Source: Daphnia carinata (taxonomy: Eukaryota > Arthropoda > Branchiopoda > Diplostraca > Daphniidae). From it: DNA of 64,000 nt. Within the stretch, counting starts at the first letter, position 1. Each line of letters begins with the position of its first letter. The translations under genes and the position numbers were made by a program. Location of the stretch: contig NC_081333.1 in the NCBI RefSeq assembly GCF_022539665.2, forward strand, positions 10,352,971-10,416,970, written 5' to 3'. This document shows, piece after piece, positions 51,807 through 64,000 of the stretch. Under the pieces are notes generated by a model, which searched no databases, was not told the origin of the DNA, and saw only the letters and a list, made by a program, of their open reading frames with translations.

Positions 51807-53230
51807 CCGTCGGCCATTTCCCCGAGAGATTTCTGAACAGAGTTCGGACGGTGCCCCTAGAAACTGGAACATCAGACATCCATCACGGGGTGTAGTCCCT
51901 TTCTCTTTTTTTTTTTTTTTTTCAGCAGTGCGACATGGATATCACATCTTGCGGGTCTTTTCGTTAGGAGTTCCTAAGAAAAGAACAAAAAATATAAGCA
52001 CATCACAGTCCACGCATCTTACACCTCTGGGTCTCTCCGAGGCTTCTTCTTCTTCTCCGCTGTTGTCATTGCTCGGACAGCTCTTTTCTCTCTTCTTCTT
52101 CTCTGATATCAGTCGCTGCCATACGGGGGGAAGAAAAAAAAAAACGAAGTGAACGAGAGATGCGCGCAAAGAGTCACGACGCCAGTCCATTAAGTGAGAC
52201 ACATCAGTAGCAGACTGACCCGACATCTACTCTTTGTCTATATCTCTATTCCTTGCTTTCTTTTTTGGTATTTTTTTATTTATTTATTTACGAACACAAC
52301 ACGTCCCACTCTTGTTGTCCGTCGTTTCTTTTTCTCTCCTACCCGTCAACCAGCTATCCAACCGCAAAGCAAACAAAACAAAAATCTCCAGTCGAATAGA
52401 AAACAGCCGAATCGTGTTTTTCGATTGATTCGATTACATTTTGTCTTAACAGATGCTCTGTCTGTCCGTCCACGTGGTTTGTTGTTTTTTTCTTTTAGCC
52501 TTTTAAATGATTCAATCTCCGTCGACGAGAAATCCCTTCGCCCTGCCACTACGCAAATCGATCGCACCACGTCCATCCATCAATTTGAATAAACCCGTGA
52601 GGTCGTGATTGACCGTGTTGCAAGAGGGGCGTTGGCTTTTTATCCGCGCTCCATTACGCTTGACTTGACGAGAAAGACTATACACGTATGAGGTAGAATA
52701 ATGGCATACATCAAGTTCGTTTGTTATAACTTTGTGTGTATTATTTGAAATTTAACAATAAATAAAAAAAGAAAAAAGAGAAGACGAGAGTTGGTATTTG
52801 CAGCTGGTGCCATTTTAGGCCTCGGATCGATTGTGTCCTTTTTTTTTTAGGGAGGGTTTGTGCCGATCACGTTTTAAAATTGTAACTTAATCAGGAAATA
52901 TAGAGACACGTACCAAGGCGGGTGCTGAGGAGTTTTTAATCAAGGCAGATGGAGTCTCTGTGGGAGTTTGCAAATGCAGAGGACGAAGGGTAGGATAGCA
53001 CAGGGCGATACTCTACTACATAACTAAAACACACATACACACAGTCTATGGAAAAAGGGGCAAACGGAGAGGGGGGGATTGAGCCACGTCAGAAAGCAAA
53101 AGATGGACGTGGGGGCCATATTTACGACATTTGACGAGAGTGAGGGCGCCCGCACAGTCAAAACCCCACGCACATCGATAGAAGTGCCGTAGACTATGCC
53201 ATTCGACTATAAGCTCCCGTACGTATATCG

Positions 53231-53232
<2 letters not shown>

Positions 53233-53262
<30 letters not shown>
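53233..53262 (+). repeat. (GT)15 microsatellite
   Basis: Fifteen perfect GT units. Confidence 0.9.
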
Positions 53263-53264
<2 letters not shown>

Positions 53265-53654
53265 ATGGTAGCTCCGTATCATCAAACGACTCCGTCGAGG
53301 CATCATACATCACCTTTATGACGCCCATCTTCATTTTCATATTTCATATTTGCATTTCCCTCTCTCTGTCTTTTTTCTTTCTGATATTTATATACAATAG
53401 ATGTCTATGTTCCATGTGCATGTATGTAAGAGGGGGAAAAAAAGGAGAGAGATACGTTTACATAATAGAAACCCACGCATGTAGGCAGTACTATACCAAC
53501 TCGGCTAGCAACAGCAGGAAGCAAAAGACGTCTAGTTTATCCCTTGACGAAGGAACTACGACTTGTACAAGAGACACACACTCATCCAAATGAAACGAAA
53601 CAAAAAAATGGTAAAAGAATTTTAGTTTAAAAAAAAATGAAACTCCACCCGTAC

Positions 53655-53805
53655 GGCGTCGTAAATCAGAGAGTTTTAATGGCTAATTAGGTCTTTGTTG
53701 TGAAGCCCCTCCGCCCTGATGGGGGATACGTATTGTATCGCACCGTAATAGCAACTGGCTCCACTGGTTCTCACTGGGACGGATGAAATCCGGATCTCAC
53801 CGAAC
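53655..53805. promoter_or_regulatory. candidate conserved enhancer block (TAAT pair next to a Sox-like site)
   Basis: TTTTAATGGCTAATTAGG at 53674-53691 holds two closely spaced homeodomain cores and is followed by CTTTGTT (53693-53699), a Sox/HMG core. About 100 further bases of complex, homopolymer-free sequence follow. Enhancer function is an inference from composition. Confidence 0.35.
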
Positions 53806-54656
53806 CTCTTCGTTCTTATGCGCACGTCTTGGCGAATCATTTTCAATGATCTGTTCCATCATCTCTCCAGGAAGAAAAAAAATCAAGTCAGACAGACGTG
53901 CATCATTAGTTTAAGAAAGGCCTTTTCCAGTTGTGTTATGAACGGAAAAGATTTTGACTTTTGGTTCCGCTCATCATTCAACCACCACTTCCCTGGGCCG
54001 TCCACATTTTCTGTACCATAATGATGTTGTTGTTGTTTTCCAACTAATGACCGAAAAAGGATCAACTGATGATGATTATCAACCCCCTCCCCTATAAGAC
54101 AGGTGTGCTGCGTCTATTGCATTCTGATGAAGGCGAAAGGACGAGAAGAAGAGATCCATCGCAACACGGACAAAATGGAGGGGCGGAGGATGATGGGGGG
54201 GCCTAACCGACACGTGTTATTGCCGCTTGTGGAATATCGAGAGAGGAAAAGGGACTGGCGGCTACCCTCTTCTCTTTTCTGCTGTGATGTTGACGGGTAT
54301 TGATAGCGTTGCTAGTTCCAACAAACAACAATAACAAAAGAATGAGACCCTCCTCTCTCTTTGACCGTTTACTTCTTCTTTGCTCTATCTGTCCTTTTTT
54401 TTGTGTGTATTCTCTGATGAACTTGCACGCGTGTCCAAGACATCAGATTGTTCCAAATCAGCACGAGGCACCGGGAGACTTGGAGCCGGAGATGATGTGT
54501 TTACATTCGTTTTTGTTCCGCAACAGCTTCGAATTCTTTGGTGGCCATTTTGCGGTGTGGACGTTTGATCAAAATTTGGGGGCCAGCCGTTGTTGGTTTG
54601 ACGGACAAGAGATGAACAGCTGCCAAAAATGGGGATGTCCAGTGTGGGGAGAAGAG

Positions 54657-54660
<4 letters not shown>

Positions 54661-54708
<48 letters not shown>
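54661..54708 (+). repeat. (GT)24 microsatellite
   Basis: Twenty-four perfect GT units, the longest dinucleotide array in the window and likely polymorphic. Confidence 0.95.
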
Positions 54709-54711
<3 letters not shown>

Positions 54712-55043
54712 CAAGTCGATCGATACCGGTTGATTGATCCGTCTGCGACGCCCTTCCGGCGCCGATCCAAGCCCAGGCGATAAAACCTATTGTGTTATAT
54801 ATATATATATATACATAACTGTACGTCTGTACGAATCTATTTTTATTTGAAAAAGAAAAAAATTAAAACAAAAGCGGATAAGAAGATAATGATGACGAAG
54901 AAGAAATCCGCCGACGTCAACATGTACACAAATCTCTGTGGAGCTAAAGAGGCGCGCACGCACGAGACAACAGCAGCTATGGGAGGATCGATCGCGATTC
55001 CCCACTCGTAAATCAATGACAATCAAAAAAAACGTCTAGATAT

Positions 55044-55067
55044 GTGTGTGTGTGTGTGTGTGTGTGT
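55044..55067 (+). repeat. (GT)12 microsatellite
   Basis: Twelve GT units, then an interrupted continuation that ends in a TGACGTAA (CRE/ATF-like) word at 55075-55082. Confidence 0.85.
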
Positions 55068-58000
55068 CTGTGTGTGACGTAACGTGTCACTAGAAGCCGA
55101 AAAATGATGGGAGAATAAGGAATGCGGCTTTTTGAAGAGGACGGCATCGAAAACAAAAGAGGCAGCGATTATACATCGGCATCTCTTTCTCATCGTGACA
55201 GCCATCACAATGTCCTCATTTTCTCATTGGTTCTCTTTCAGTCTATGGTCAAAGCCCCTTTTTTTTAAACATCCAGCAACCACTAGCAGTCCAACGAACG
55301 TAACGAGTTTTTTTCCCTTGAATTTATTAATCCATTTATGTCGCATTTTACTTCGTAAAGTCTTTTTCTTTATGCTCTTATTTTTCGTTCATTTCTTACT
55401 CATTCTTCCTGATGATTTTCTCACTGACTAACGTTCAATTTATATCTTCTTTTTTTTTTTTTTTCCTCAAATGAACAAAAAAAGAGTAGGAAAATGTAAG
55501 GATGTCGATGATTACAGTGAACGGATAAAGCACACGCTCAATCCAAACTCAATCAAGCTGAAGAGGGAGGGGGGGGGGGCCAAGATGATGATGGCGATCG
55601 GAAGTTTGGTCGGAATCTCTTCAGCAACGACTCATCTTTCACAAGAGTTGAAAGAAAAAAAAAACTTTTAGTTTGCCCTGTTTTGTCTCTTCTTTCTTTA
55701 CTATTATTTCCCAGTCTTTTTGAGCGCCGGCCAACAGGAGTAATAGCAGTAGTCTTCTTTTTTTTATATTTATTTTCACTATTTTCTTTCTTTTTTTTTT
55801 TTTTGTTCATGTGTGTGTGTGTTGTATACGATGATAGATAACTTATCCGTAGCTCCGGAATGAAAACGGACACAGCAAACGACGGCCCGCGCGAACGACG
55901 CGGCCCTTGAATCATCGAACAGCGCCCCGCCAGGCCATATATCGCGGAGCAAATCGTGTGACACCAAATCTATATCGACATCCTATACCATTTCACAATT
56001 GAATGGAAAAAGAAATCATTGAAAGAAATGAACATAAAAATTGAGGGTATATATACTGTATATATATATATATATACATTTATTTCCCAACTGACACGCC
56101 CTGCTTTTCCGCTCTGGTTCGACAAACCTTTTACGATTTTCGAACTTTTTTTTTGTGTGTGTTTTGTTTTGTTACTAAGAAAGAAAAAAAAAACAGATTG
56201 TGCGCGAGCTCACACACAGCGTCTTTTCTCGACAATGAGAGAGAAAAAAAGAACAACACTGCATCGATGAGAGAGTTACTCTCCAATCGGAGCTAATTAT
56301 TTTAACGACTCGAACCATTTTTTTTTTAAGTACTTAAAAAAAAAAATAGATATAAACGGGGGGAGGAAGAGAGAGAATAAGGCAACATCGAAGTTTGATG
56401 AGCCGATGTTTTATGACCGTCGATTCCCACCCACTAGTTTCCCCTTCTAACCAAAGTATCTTTTTTCTCCATAATTTGTAATTAAGCGCAAGACATGTAT
56501 TCCTTTTTTTTCTTTCTTCATATAAAAAAAGAACAAAAACGAGAGAGAAACGTTCTCGTTTGAAAAGATTTTTGTTGAAAAATTTCGTAATTTTTTTTTA
56601 TTTTGTGAAGATTTTTATGGATTTTTGTTGGGTGCTTTCTTTTTATTTTGTCACGACAATGTTTGGAAATCAGGAAAAAAGATTACACGGTCCAAGCGTC
56701 TCTCTCTGTGTGTAGGTGCATGTGTTGTAACAGAACGTTTTGGCTGGGTCGATGTGTCGTCATCAACGGTTACCTGTTGCTGCCTGTCGGTGTGAACATT
56801 CGTGCGCTCCCTTTTTTTTTTTTTTCCTGAGAAATAGAGTCACGACGAACTCAACGGCTGGCAACTCTCGGGGATCCTGTTGGCTCTGCATTTTTTATCC
56901 CTTCAAGTTATTTTTTTTTTTTCGCGATTCATTGGCGTTGGTGGCGCTGGGTTCTCATTGTTCCGTGAAGGGCAACACGTCGCAATCGGTCAAAAATATA
57001 GTTTTCAAAATACATGTTTTTTGAAACTCGCCTCGAGCAGACAAAAAAATATATGAAAGACAAGAAAGTATAAAGAGAAAAGTTTTATGATAAAAGAGAG
57101 CGATGGACGACCCCCCTCTCATCTGCGCTTCTCTCTCTCTCTCTCTTTTGGTTCGCTCGCAAGACATCCAATATTTTCAATTGATTTACTTTTTCCGCCG
57201 ACAAGTCGACCGTGAACCTTGAATGGACCAGCCATTTATTATGAATGTCGCTCGGGAAAAATGAAATAAAGGCAAACGAAAGAAGCCGAAGAAATGAAAG
57301 AACAAAAAAAAAAAAATAAACCAAAATAGGCGACAGCTGATAGATAAATAATGATGCCAACTGTCGTGATGGATGATCGGTTGGCGGGACTATTTTTTTT
57401 TTTGTTGTTTTCTTTCATTTTCTTTTTGGCCACGATGGCCATCAAGATGTCATTGTCTGAAGCGCTGGCTTGGAAATGGTCAAAGATGGCCACCCCTCTG
57501 TGTCTCCTTGACGATGAGGAATCAGAACACCTTTAGCATCACGTACGTCCACAGTTACACACAGAGAGCTCACAAGTGAACGAGAGATGATGATGCGTAC
57601 AGGGCGGACAAGAGGCGAGCCAAGAGGAGGAACATTAGTCTCCGCCAACCGTTGCAAAGAGGAAAAAAACAAAACACAGCGGGTTGTCTTCTGCTCTAGT
57701 CTGTCGTGCGGTTTTTCTTATTTTTGTTTTTCTTTTTCTTAGAAAAAAAAATGCTGAGGCTGTTAAAAAAAAAAAAAAAGAAGAACCCCATTTTGCTTAG
57801 CTCAACACCTGAGAATCCTCGAGCGGCAAACTCTCGGAGACAGACAGAAAGGGAACAAGTCATAGTTTTTCGTATATAGTTAGGAGGAACCTATAAGAGT
57901 AATGCGGACGGGGTACACATAAAAATGGTGGAAAAAAGGTCTCCAACTAAGACAGTGGGGGGACCTGGAAAAAAAAAATTATTAAATTTTGAAGAAAAAA

Positions 58001-61000
58001 AAGAGGGGGGGAAAAACACAGCGTGGAGAAGGTGGTGGGATTAATAGTGGAAATAAAAAAAGGCTGCCATTTATTCACTCAAGAGGCTATTGTTGTGTAC
58101 GACTACTAGTTTGCCTTTTTGTACGTTTTTTTATGACCGCCGAGTTCCCGCCACGGAGCGCTGATGACGTTCCATCATGTGTAGTTATACACGTTGGGCT
58201 CTGTTGTTTTTTTACGATTCGGATCGCATTATTTTATAGATATATATGTTGCTCGGTATTTTCTCACTCGTTATCCAAGTAAAAACTCGTAAAAACCGAG
58301 GGGGGAAAAATTACCGGCTCGATAAATAATGCATCAAATGACTTGAACGGATCAAAGAAACAAAACAAGAATGAGACGAGAGAAAAGAAAAGCCAAAGTC
58401 AGAGACACCAACCGCAGCAATGGTGGCATTATGGGAGGAAGTGGCGCACTTTGCTCATTTTTTGTTTTTTTGTTCCCTTCGTTTTTTAAACTGTGTAAGT
58501 TCTGTCGTATTAATGTCGACGTCTGCGTTCATATCTGTAAATGTCTGCGTATTTTTTCGAGAATTTTTTTTCATTTCTTCCGGGTGTGAACTGAGAAAAA
58601 AAAAACGACGTTATAAAAACTATAAAACAAGAACCAAATGATCGCATGACTTAAAAATAACGCGAGAAAACATTAAATGAGGTCTCGGCCAATCGACGAT
58701 CGAGTTTGACGTTGCAAGACGCTCGTCTATAGGTTTCCGTATGGGCGCGATGGCCGATCCCCCCTCTTGGTTTTTCACCAAAGAAAATGTGTTGGCGAGG
58801 ATGGCGCCGAGTTCAGGCGTCGGCATCTTCGTCGACAATGAATCAATCCTTGCTCGTTTCTCTTTCCATGTTATTATTTCTCATTCGAAATTGAATTCAT
58901 CTCTGCCCCGACGATCGCGTTCGTTCATTAAGAGCCCAATGATGTTCCACCTTTTTAACTATCGCCGCCTAATGATGTTTCGGTCTGAAATCTATTAGTT
59001 AGAACACGCACAGCCGACGTAAGATCAAAAATAAGCGAAACAAAAAAAAAAAATGTGGAAATTAAATAAGACACACAAAAGGGTCGTCGAGGTCCAGGAT
59101 CAAGACCTATGTTTTTCTTTTTTTGTTTCCTCGACCAAACATGGTTGTCGTTCAACTTTATTTGTTCCAATCATTCTTTTTCATTTATTGTTATTTATTT
59201 TTGTTGCTTTAAAATCTGAAATAAAAATACTGCCTCCCATCTATCTGCCAACTCTTTCTAAACGGGCCACATTTCTTTAAAGAAGACAAACGCGAAAAGA
59301 AAGTCTAAAATGGCCGACAGGTCGGAAGAAAAAAGTTCGTTATTGATGAACATCATTAAACTACCTGTACCGACTACTGCAACTACTCATCGCTTACGTG
59401 CATTGCCGGATTGCTGAGAACGGAAACGAGGATTGCTCGTGTAAAAGACACAAAGAATCTACAGAATAAATTCGACAACTATAGCATGTAGAAAGCCAAG
59501 TGTGGCAGCTGCGACTCTACAGCATAATAAAGAGACGATAAAAGAAGTGGAGGAGCCCCAAAGTTAAACGTGGTGGGAGATCAACGAGACGTGAAAATTA
59601 CCCGACAATTACACCTTGATTATCTCCCTTCTGCTCGCCTTCATTTTCTCGACCAAATTGATATTTAAAAGAAGAGGGGCAAGATGAGCAACGATAGGTT
59701 CAAAAACCCTTTTTTTTTCTTACTTGTTATCATTTCATTCCCTCCTTGTTCTATCAAAAACTCCCCCACAGAACCCCCTGCCATCGCCAGCCATCAGTCG
59801 CCTGTTCTCCTTCTGTTCTTTCTTTTTTTTTTTTTTTTTATTCTTCTTCATTACAAATTAATTATTTTCGTGAGAAGAGTATGGAAAAAAGAAAACGAAG
59901 CAGGGGGGCCTTTGCAACACATCGGGAGTCGTCTTTATTTTCGGGCTTACTTCATTCTTCATCTCTCCTGGTCTTTTTTTTTCTACGTCGTTTTAACACA
60001 TTTCTCGGTCTTCAATCGTTATCCCTTTGGTTTCGTTTTATTGCTTTTTTACATCTTTGAAAAGGACTTTGTGAATTATTGTTTCCTGCCTTTACGAAAT
60101 GAGGCAGCCACCAGGAAAAAAATAAAAACTAGAACCCCCCCTCCGCACCTATGCGAAAGAGAAGGGCATCATCAAGATAAAAAAAAAAACAGAGGCATTG
60201 GGCAGCAGTTTCCGATCTACCTCGTTATTTTTAAACCCTTGTTGAAGTGCAGTCTTTCATCAAGTAGCTTCTCCTAAACTCAGCCTCCTAACTGAAAAAA
60301 AAACTGAACGGTTAATTCACAATGATATCTACAACGTAATTGCATTTGGAAAGGCCATTTTTATCTGGTTGTTCTTTTTCTTTCTCTTCCATATCGGTGA
60401 ATAGCGGGCCATGGGAAAACTATTGAATATTAACCAGTTAAGATTTCCATCTGGATTCTTTTTTTTTTTTTAATTCCGATTTGTTTCGATGATTTTTTGT
60501 CTTTTCCCCAATAAATGAGATGCTCAAGATGTCTGTGTATATTTTTTTTTTTTTTGCGAAAAACGTTTTCCATCTGGCGCTATCGTTGTCTGCATGATTG
60601 GAAGCCATTAGTGAACCACTTGTTTCCTTACTTGTTCTACAACCTTGATTGAGGTTCGCTTTTTCTTGCTGCGTTTTCCCAGTGAAAAAAAAAAAATACA
60701 AAATCCATTTTTCATTGTTGTCTTCTTTCATTTTTGCTGTTGGCTTTTCTTCTGTTTTATTTGTTCTCGTTTTTTATTTTCTCTTAATTTCAATGCGCTC
60801 TCGTCCGGCGCGATGAATTATTGCGTTTTTTTTCTTTTGTTTTCGACTCGTTTGTGGATGTCCTTCCCCTCTTGTCTTGCAAGGGCAGAAGATATGAGAA
60901 GGCAACTGTCGAATATTTCATCCGATCATAATTCATGTCAAGAGAAAAACTACAACACAACAAAGAAAAAAAAAAAGTTTGAGTCAGCGAGAGTCCCGTC

Positions 61001-61835
61001 CTGCCAGGCTCGAAGGTGTCCGACCGCAAAAAAGAAACAAAAAAATTAATAAATAAAAAAGAAAAGAAGAAGAAGAATACGAAGAGGTACTCTGGTGGGC
61101 TCCGGCTTCTCATTAGGCGACAGCTTTTGTTCTGCCATGTCACAATCACATAATTCTTCTTCTTTAGCTTCACCAGAGTCGTCTATCCTTCTTCTCCATG
61201 TTTCCTTTTTTTTTTCTCTCTTTCATTGATGAACGCAATTTTACGGCCAGACAAAAAAGGAAAAGAAACAAACAAACACGTAGTGCGGCCCGCCTTATAT
61301 CTCACGACCAACACCGTTTATTTTACACGTAAAACAATTAAAAACAAAAATACTAATGAGGTCCCGTTTGACTTTATCGATTTTTGTTGGCTAGTCTAAT
61401 CATTAATAAAAACCCCTGCAATGGCAGTACGAGCGTAAAACATAAAACTTGAAATTTCATAAAATGGGGAATTTCTAACTGTCGGACGAGTTCGATAAAT
61501 TACGTGTTTCTTAAACATCTTGTGCATTGCAACGAATTTGAATTTGGACGTGGGAACCAAAATTGATTTGCTGTGATGAGAAAAAAAAAATATATACAGT
61601 ATATATGGATTTGTTACTGCCCAACTCTTTTCCATTCGCAATATCATTTTCATAAACCATATATGTATTTTTGATAAACAGGGGAACCACCCCTGTCTGC
61701 AGGTGACACTAACACCTGAAATCATTAATGTACCATCGTATTTGTACGTTGTCCCTCCTTTTTCTGTTTTCAAAACGTATCATCTCGGATATATACACCC
61801 AAACGACCGGATGTGCTAGTGTTCTTATTATAATT

Positions 61836-61861
61836 CACACACACATACACACACACACACA
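61836..61861 (+). repeat. (CA)n microsatellite with one interruption
   Basis: About twelve CA units interrupted once by AT. Confidence 0.8.
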
Positions 61862-63322
61862 TAAACAGGTAACAACCTTTCCTGCCTGCCCACTTTAAAT
61901 GAAAAACCAAAATCAATTTTGGTTGTACGTGGAGGTGGCAGTGGATGGGACTTTTATACGCAACAGCATTTATAAATAAAGAAGCTCCAGCTCGGTTCGA
62001 TGTTTTATTATTTTTAATAGTTTAAACACGAGAGAGAAGAACACGGAGGCATGTGCAACCCTTTTGGCATTTGTTGTTGTTCAGTCTTGTTGCCTTGTTT
62101 TTAATATCTCACCTTTATCTCTCATAAAACACATGACAAACTGCTGTTGTTCTTTTTGAACTGAGCGAGAAGGAGGAGGAAGACCGAGCCCATCGCACAG
62201 ATGATTGCCGTGGCGTTATGTTTTTTCTTTAAATAAAAAAATATTCTTTTTGTCATTAACATTTTTTGAGGGGCATTCCGCCGAACGGTAAGACAACAAT
62301 GAAAAAAGACACCCATGACGTGTAATGTATCAAAATTATATAAATAGAAAATAAATCACATACTCTATTTCATTTTGCACCACAAATAAGTGTTACTATA
62401 CACACATATAGGATACGTATTATTAGAATGTTGTTGTTTTCCCATCATCCACGCCATACAAAATACAACACGGGATTCAATGCGTTGCAATGCAACAGGC
62501 CGGTGTCATCGTACGTCATCGTTTGTTATACTCTTGCGGTTTCTGTCGTGCAACAGACTCGTTTTGTTTTGAAATTCTCTCTCGCAATCCCAATGTTTTC
62601 CCTCTCGTGAAGTTTGATTTCAATACTTTGAGACGATTTAAATTTATCCATTTTCTCTTATACACAAAGTGAGGAGCTAGAAATGCACACTCAGGTGAGA
62701 GGTAAACACCATATTCTAGTACTTATTATTATTTTTTAAAAATAATTTATTGCTTAAGTTAACATTTTTTTTTTTGTTTTTAAGAAATAATTATCTCCCT
62801 TTTTTTTATGATGGAGAGGAAGGGGAGGGGGGGGTCGTGTAGTAGCTCTGTGTACATGTGAGGTGCGATGGAGATTATAGAGCTATAATAAAAATAGACC
62901 CTGAAAAAAAAAGAAGAACGTAACGACCGAAATGTTTGATCCACGGGTGGTTGTGTTTTTGTAATCCTTTTCCTCTCCTCGTTGTCGTCTCGTTCTTCAT
63001 TCGCCCGTCTCTCTCCCTTCTCCGTCCGGTTGCATCGTAACCAATTAGACAGTAGCCCCCAAACAATATTTTTTTTAATGACTTTTCTATCGTCTTTTCT
63101 TCTTTCAATTTTTTCTTCTCCACCGTATTTCTTCTTTTATTTTCATTTGATAATATGCTACTCTTTTACACCACTCCCACTAGCCTTGCTCTTAAACGAC
63201 AGTTCATCGTCAACCTGCGCGACCACTAATGGATAGTTTAGAGTAATAAGGTAAAAGAGCGAATTGGGACAGCGTTTGGGCTAACAGCCTTTCTTATGGG
63301 GAATGCGTGTAAAGCCGATCTG

Positions 63323-63381
63323 CTAATTTCGGACAAAAACCCTAATTCATTGGACATTTCTACTAATTCTGGACAGTCTTA
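63323..63381 (+). repeat. three imperfect ~20-bp tandem units (CTAATT..GGACA)
   Basis: Units start at 63323, 63342 and 63363, each reading CTAATT, a few bases, then GGACA. A fourth diverged copy (CTAAATCTGGACAG) lies at 63897-63910, and an inverted copy of AATTTCGGACA at 63715-63725. Confidence 0.5.
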
Positions 63382-63402
63382 TTTTTAAAAACTAATTTAT
63401 TC

Positions 63403-63433
63403 ATTCGATTCAGTTTTTAATTCTGAATCGAAT
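63403..63433. repeat. perfect 11-bp inverted repeat in the right-edge repeat region
   Basis: ATTCGATTCAG (63403-63413) and CTGAATCGAAT (63423-63433) around a 9-base spacer. It lies within the segment suspected to be a dispersed repeat. Confidence 0.65.
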
Positions 63434-64000
63434 AGCTTAAGACACCGAAGGGGGTGCAATAGAAAAATATTGCGAAATTTATGTTTCAACAACCAAAACA
63501 ATGAGCTGTCAAAACGAGACTTCATTTTTCAGGCCTGGTAACTTGCAATTGAAATTCACCCCAAAAACATAAAATATGGATTTTTAAAATTGTATTAAAC
63601 ACTTCGCTCTTTAAGTAGCCAATAGGTTATAGGTTCCACGGTAAAAACGAAAAAATAAATGTGATTCAAATTTTCGAGAAAAAAGCATAAGCACTTCCCG
63701 TAAACACGCCGTAATGTCCGAAATTTTAAACCGAAAAAAATTGTTTTTAACTTGCCCTATCCTACCAAATATCGCCGTAAGAATGTTCGTCGACTGTTTC
63801 GTAACAATGCGTTAAAATTTGTTACTAACGTAGACATATACTATTCATTTAATTGCTGACTGATTTTAGTCTATTTTCCCATAAGTTCCCATGACGCTAA
63901 ATCTGGACAGCAGACTATATTGATTTGTATAAGTTGTATACCAAAAATTACAAAACGTTCATAGCACAGTCATAAGGCTTTGGCGTGCAAGTTTGAAAGT

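Larger units (their letters stand above)
49946..63269. other. non-coding 3' flank of teashirt, segment 2
   Basis: AT and GT microsatellites (51377, 53233, 54661, 55044), A/T homopolymers, a palindrome-bearing block at 51760-51900 and an enhancer-like block at 53655-53805. An open frame at 58741-58998 (+) has ordinary composition but no family match. Nothing else recognised. Confidence 0.55.
63270..64000. mobile_element. possible non-autonomous transposon or dispersed repeat remnant, running off the right edge
   Basis: Texture changes here: it is AT-rich but lacks the long homopolymers and microsatellites of the rest. It contains AATTTCGGACA at 63325-63335 and its exact inverse at 63715-63725, an 11-bp inverted repeat at 63403, and repeated CTAATT..GGACA words. 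No open frame, transposase or clear target-site duplication is seen. It could instead be ordinary intergenic DNA. Confidence 0.3.

Overview
The window looks like arthropod nuclear DNA, most likely from a branchiopod crustacean such as Daphnia. That placement is an inference, made without any database search. It rests on one clear gene of the Teashirt/Tiptop family with the arthropod layout (no homeodomain between the zinc fingers), a very short 122-base intron between two coding exons, and GC-rich coding sequence embedded in homopolymer- and microsatellite-rich non-coding DNA.

Only one protein-coding gene can be supported: a teashirt/tiptop orthologue on the + strand. Its last two coding exons are 37657-37734 and 37857-41431, joined by matching splice phases (phase 1 on both sides of the intron). 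They encode 1216 residues with four C2H2 zinc fingers, one CCHC-like finger, a CtBP-recruiting PLDLS motif and the characteristic Teashirt C-terminus. The N-terminal exon was not found. The small upstream exon begins out of phase with a start codon, so at least one more 5' exon must exist, either beyond the left edge or too short or diverged to recognise.

Layout: 1-37656 is non-coding by all I can see (5' flank and/or a very long first intron). It carries many poly-A/poly-T runs, (GA)n and (GT)n microsatellites, and a few unusually clean blocks (about 13.2-13.6, 14.9-18.1, 22.2-22.6, 28.4-29.3, 30.8-31.3 and 32.7-33.0 kb) that could be regulatory elements or unrecognised exons. 37657-41431 is the gene, and 41432 to about 42011 is its probable 3' UTR. 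42012-63240 is non-coding flank with two strongly enhancer-like TAAT-rich blocks (about 49.8 and 53.7 kb), a perfect Pbx/Meis composite site at 46741 and a GC-rich island at about 45.0 kb. The last 700 bases (63270-64000) differ in texture and contain inverted and imperfect tandem repeats that suggest a dispersed repeat or transposon remnant.

No tRNA, rRNA, CRISPR array, intact transposase or viral gene was seen. The picture is a developmental transcription-factor gene in a large gene-poor regulatory landscape, which is typical for teashirt. I found no convincing novel multi-gene system. The best second-look items are the splice-bounded open blocks on the - strand, the enhancer-like blocks, the 3' UTR stem-loop and the right-edge repeat.
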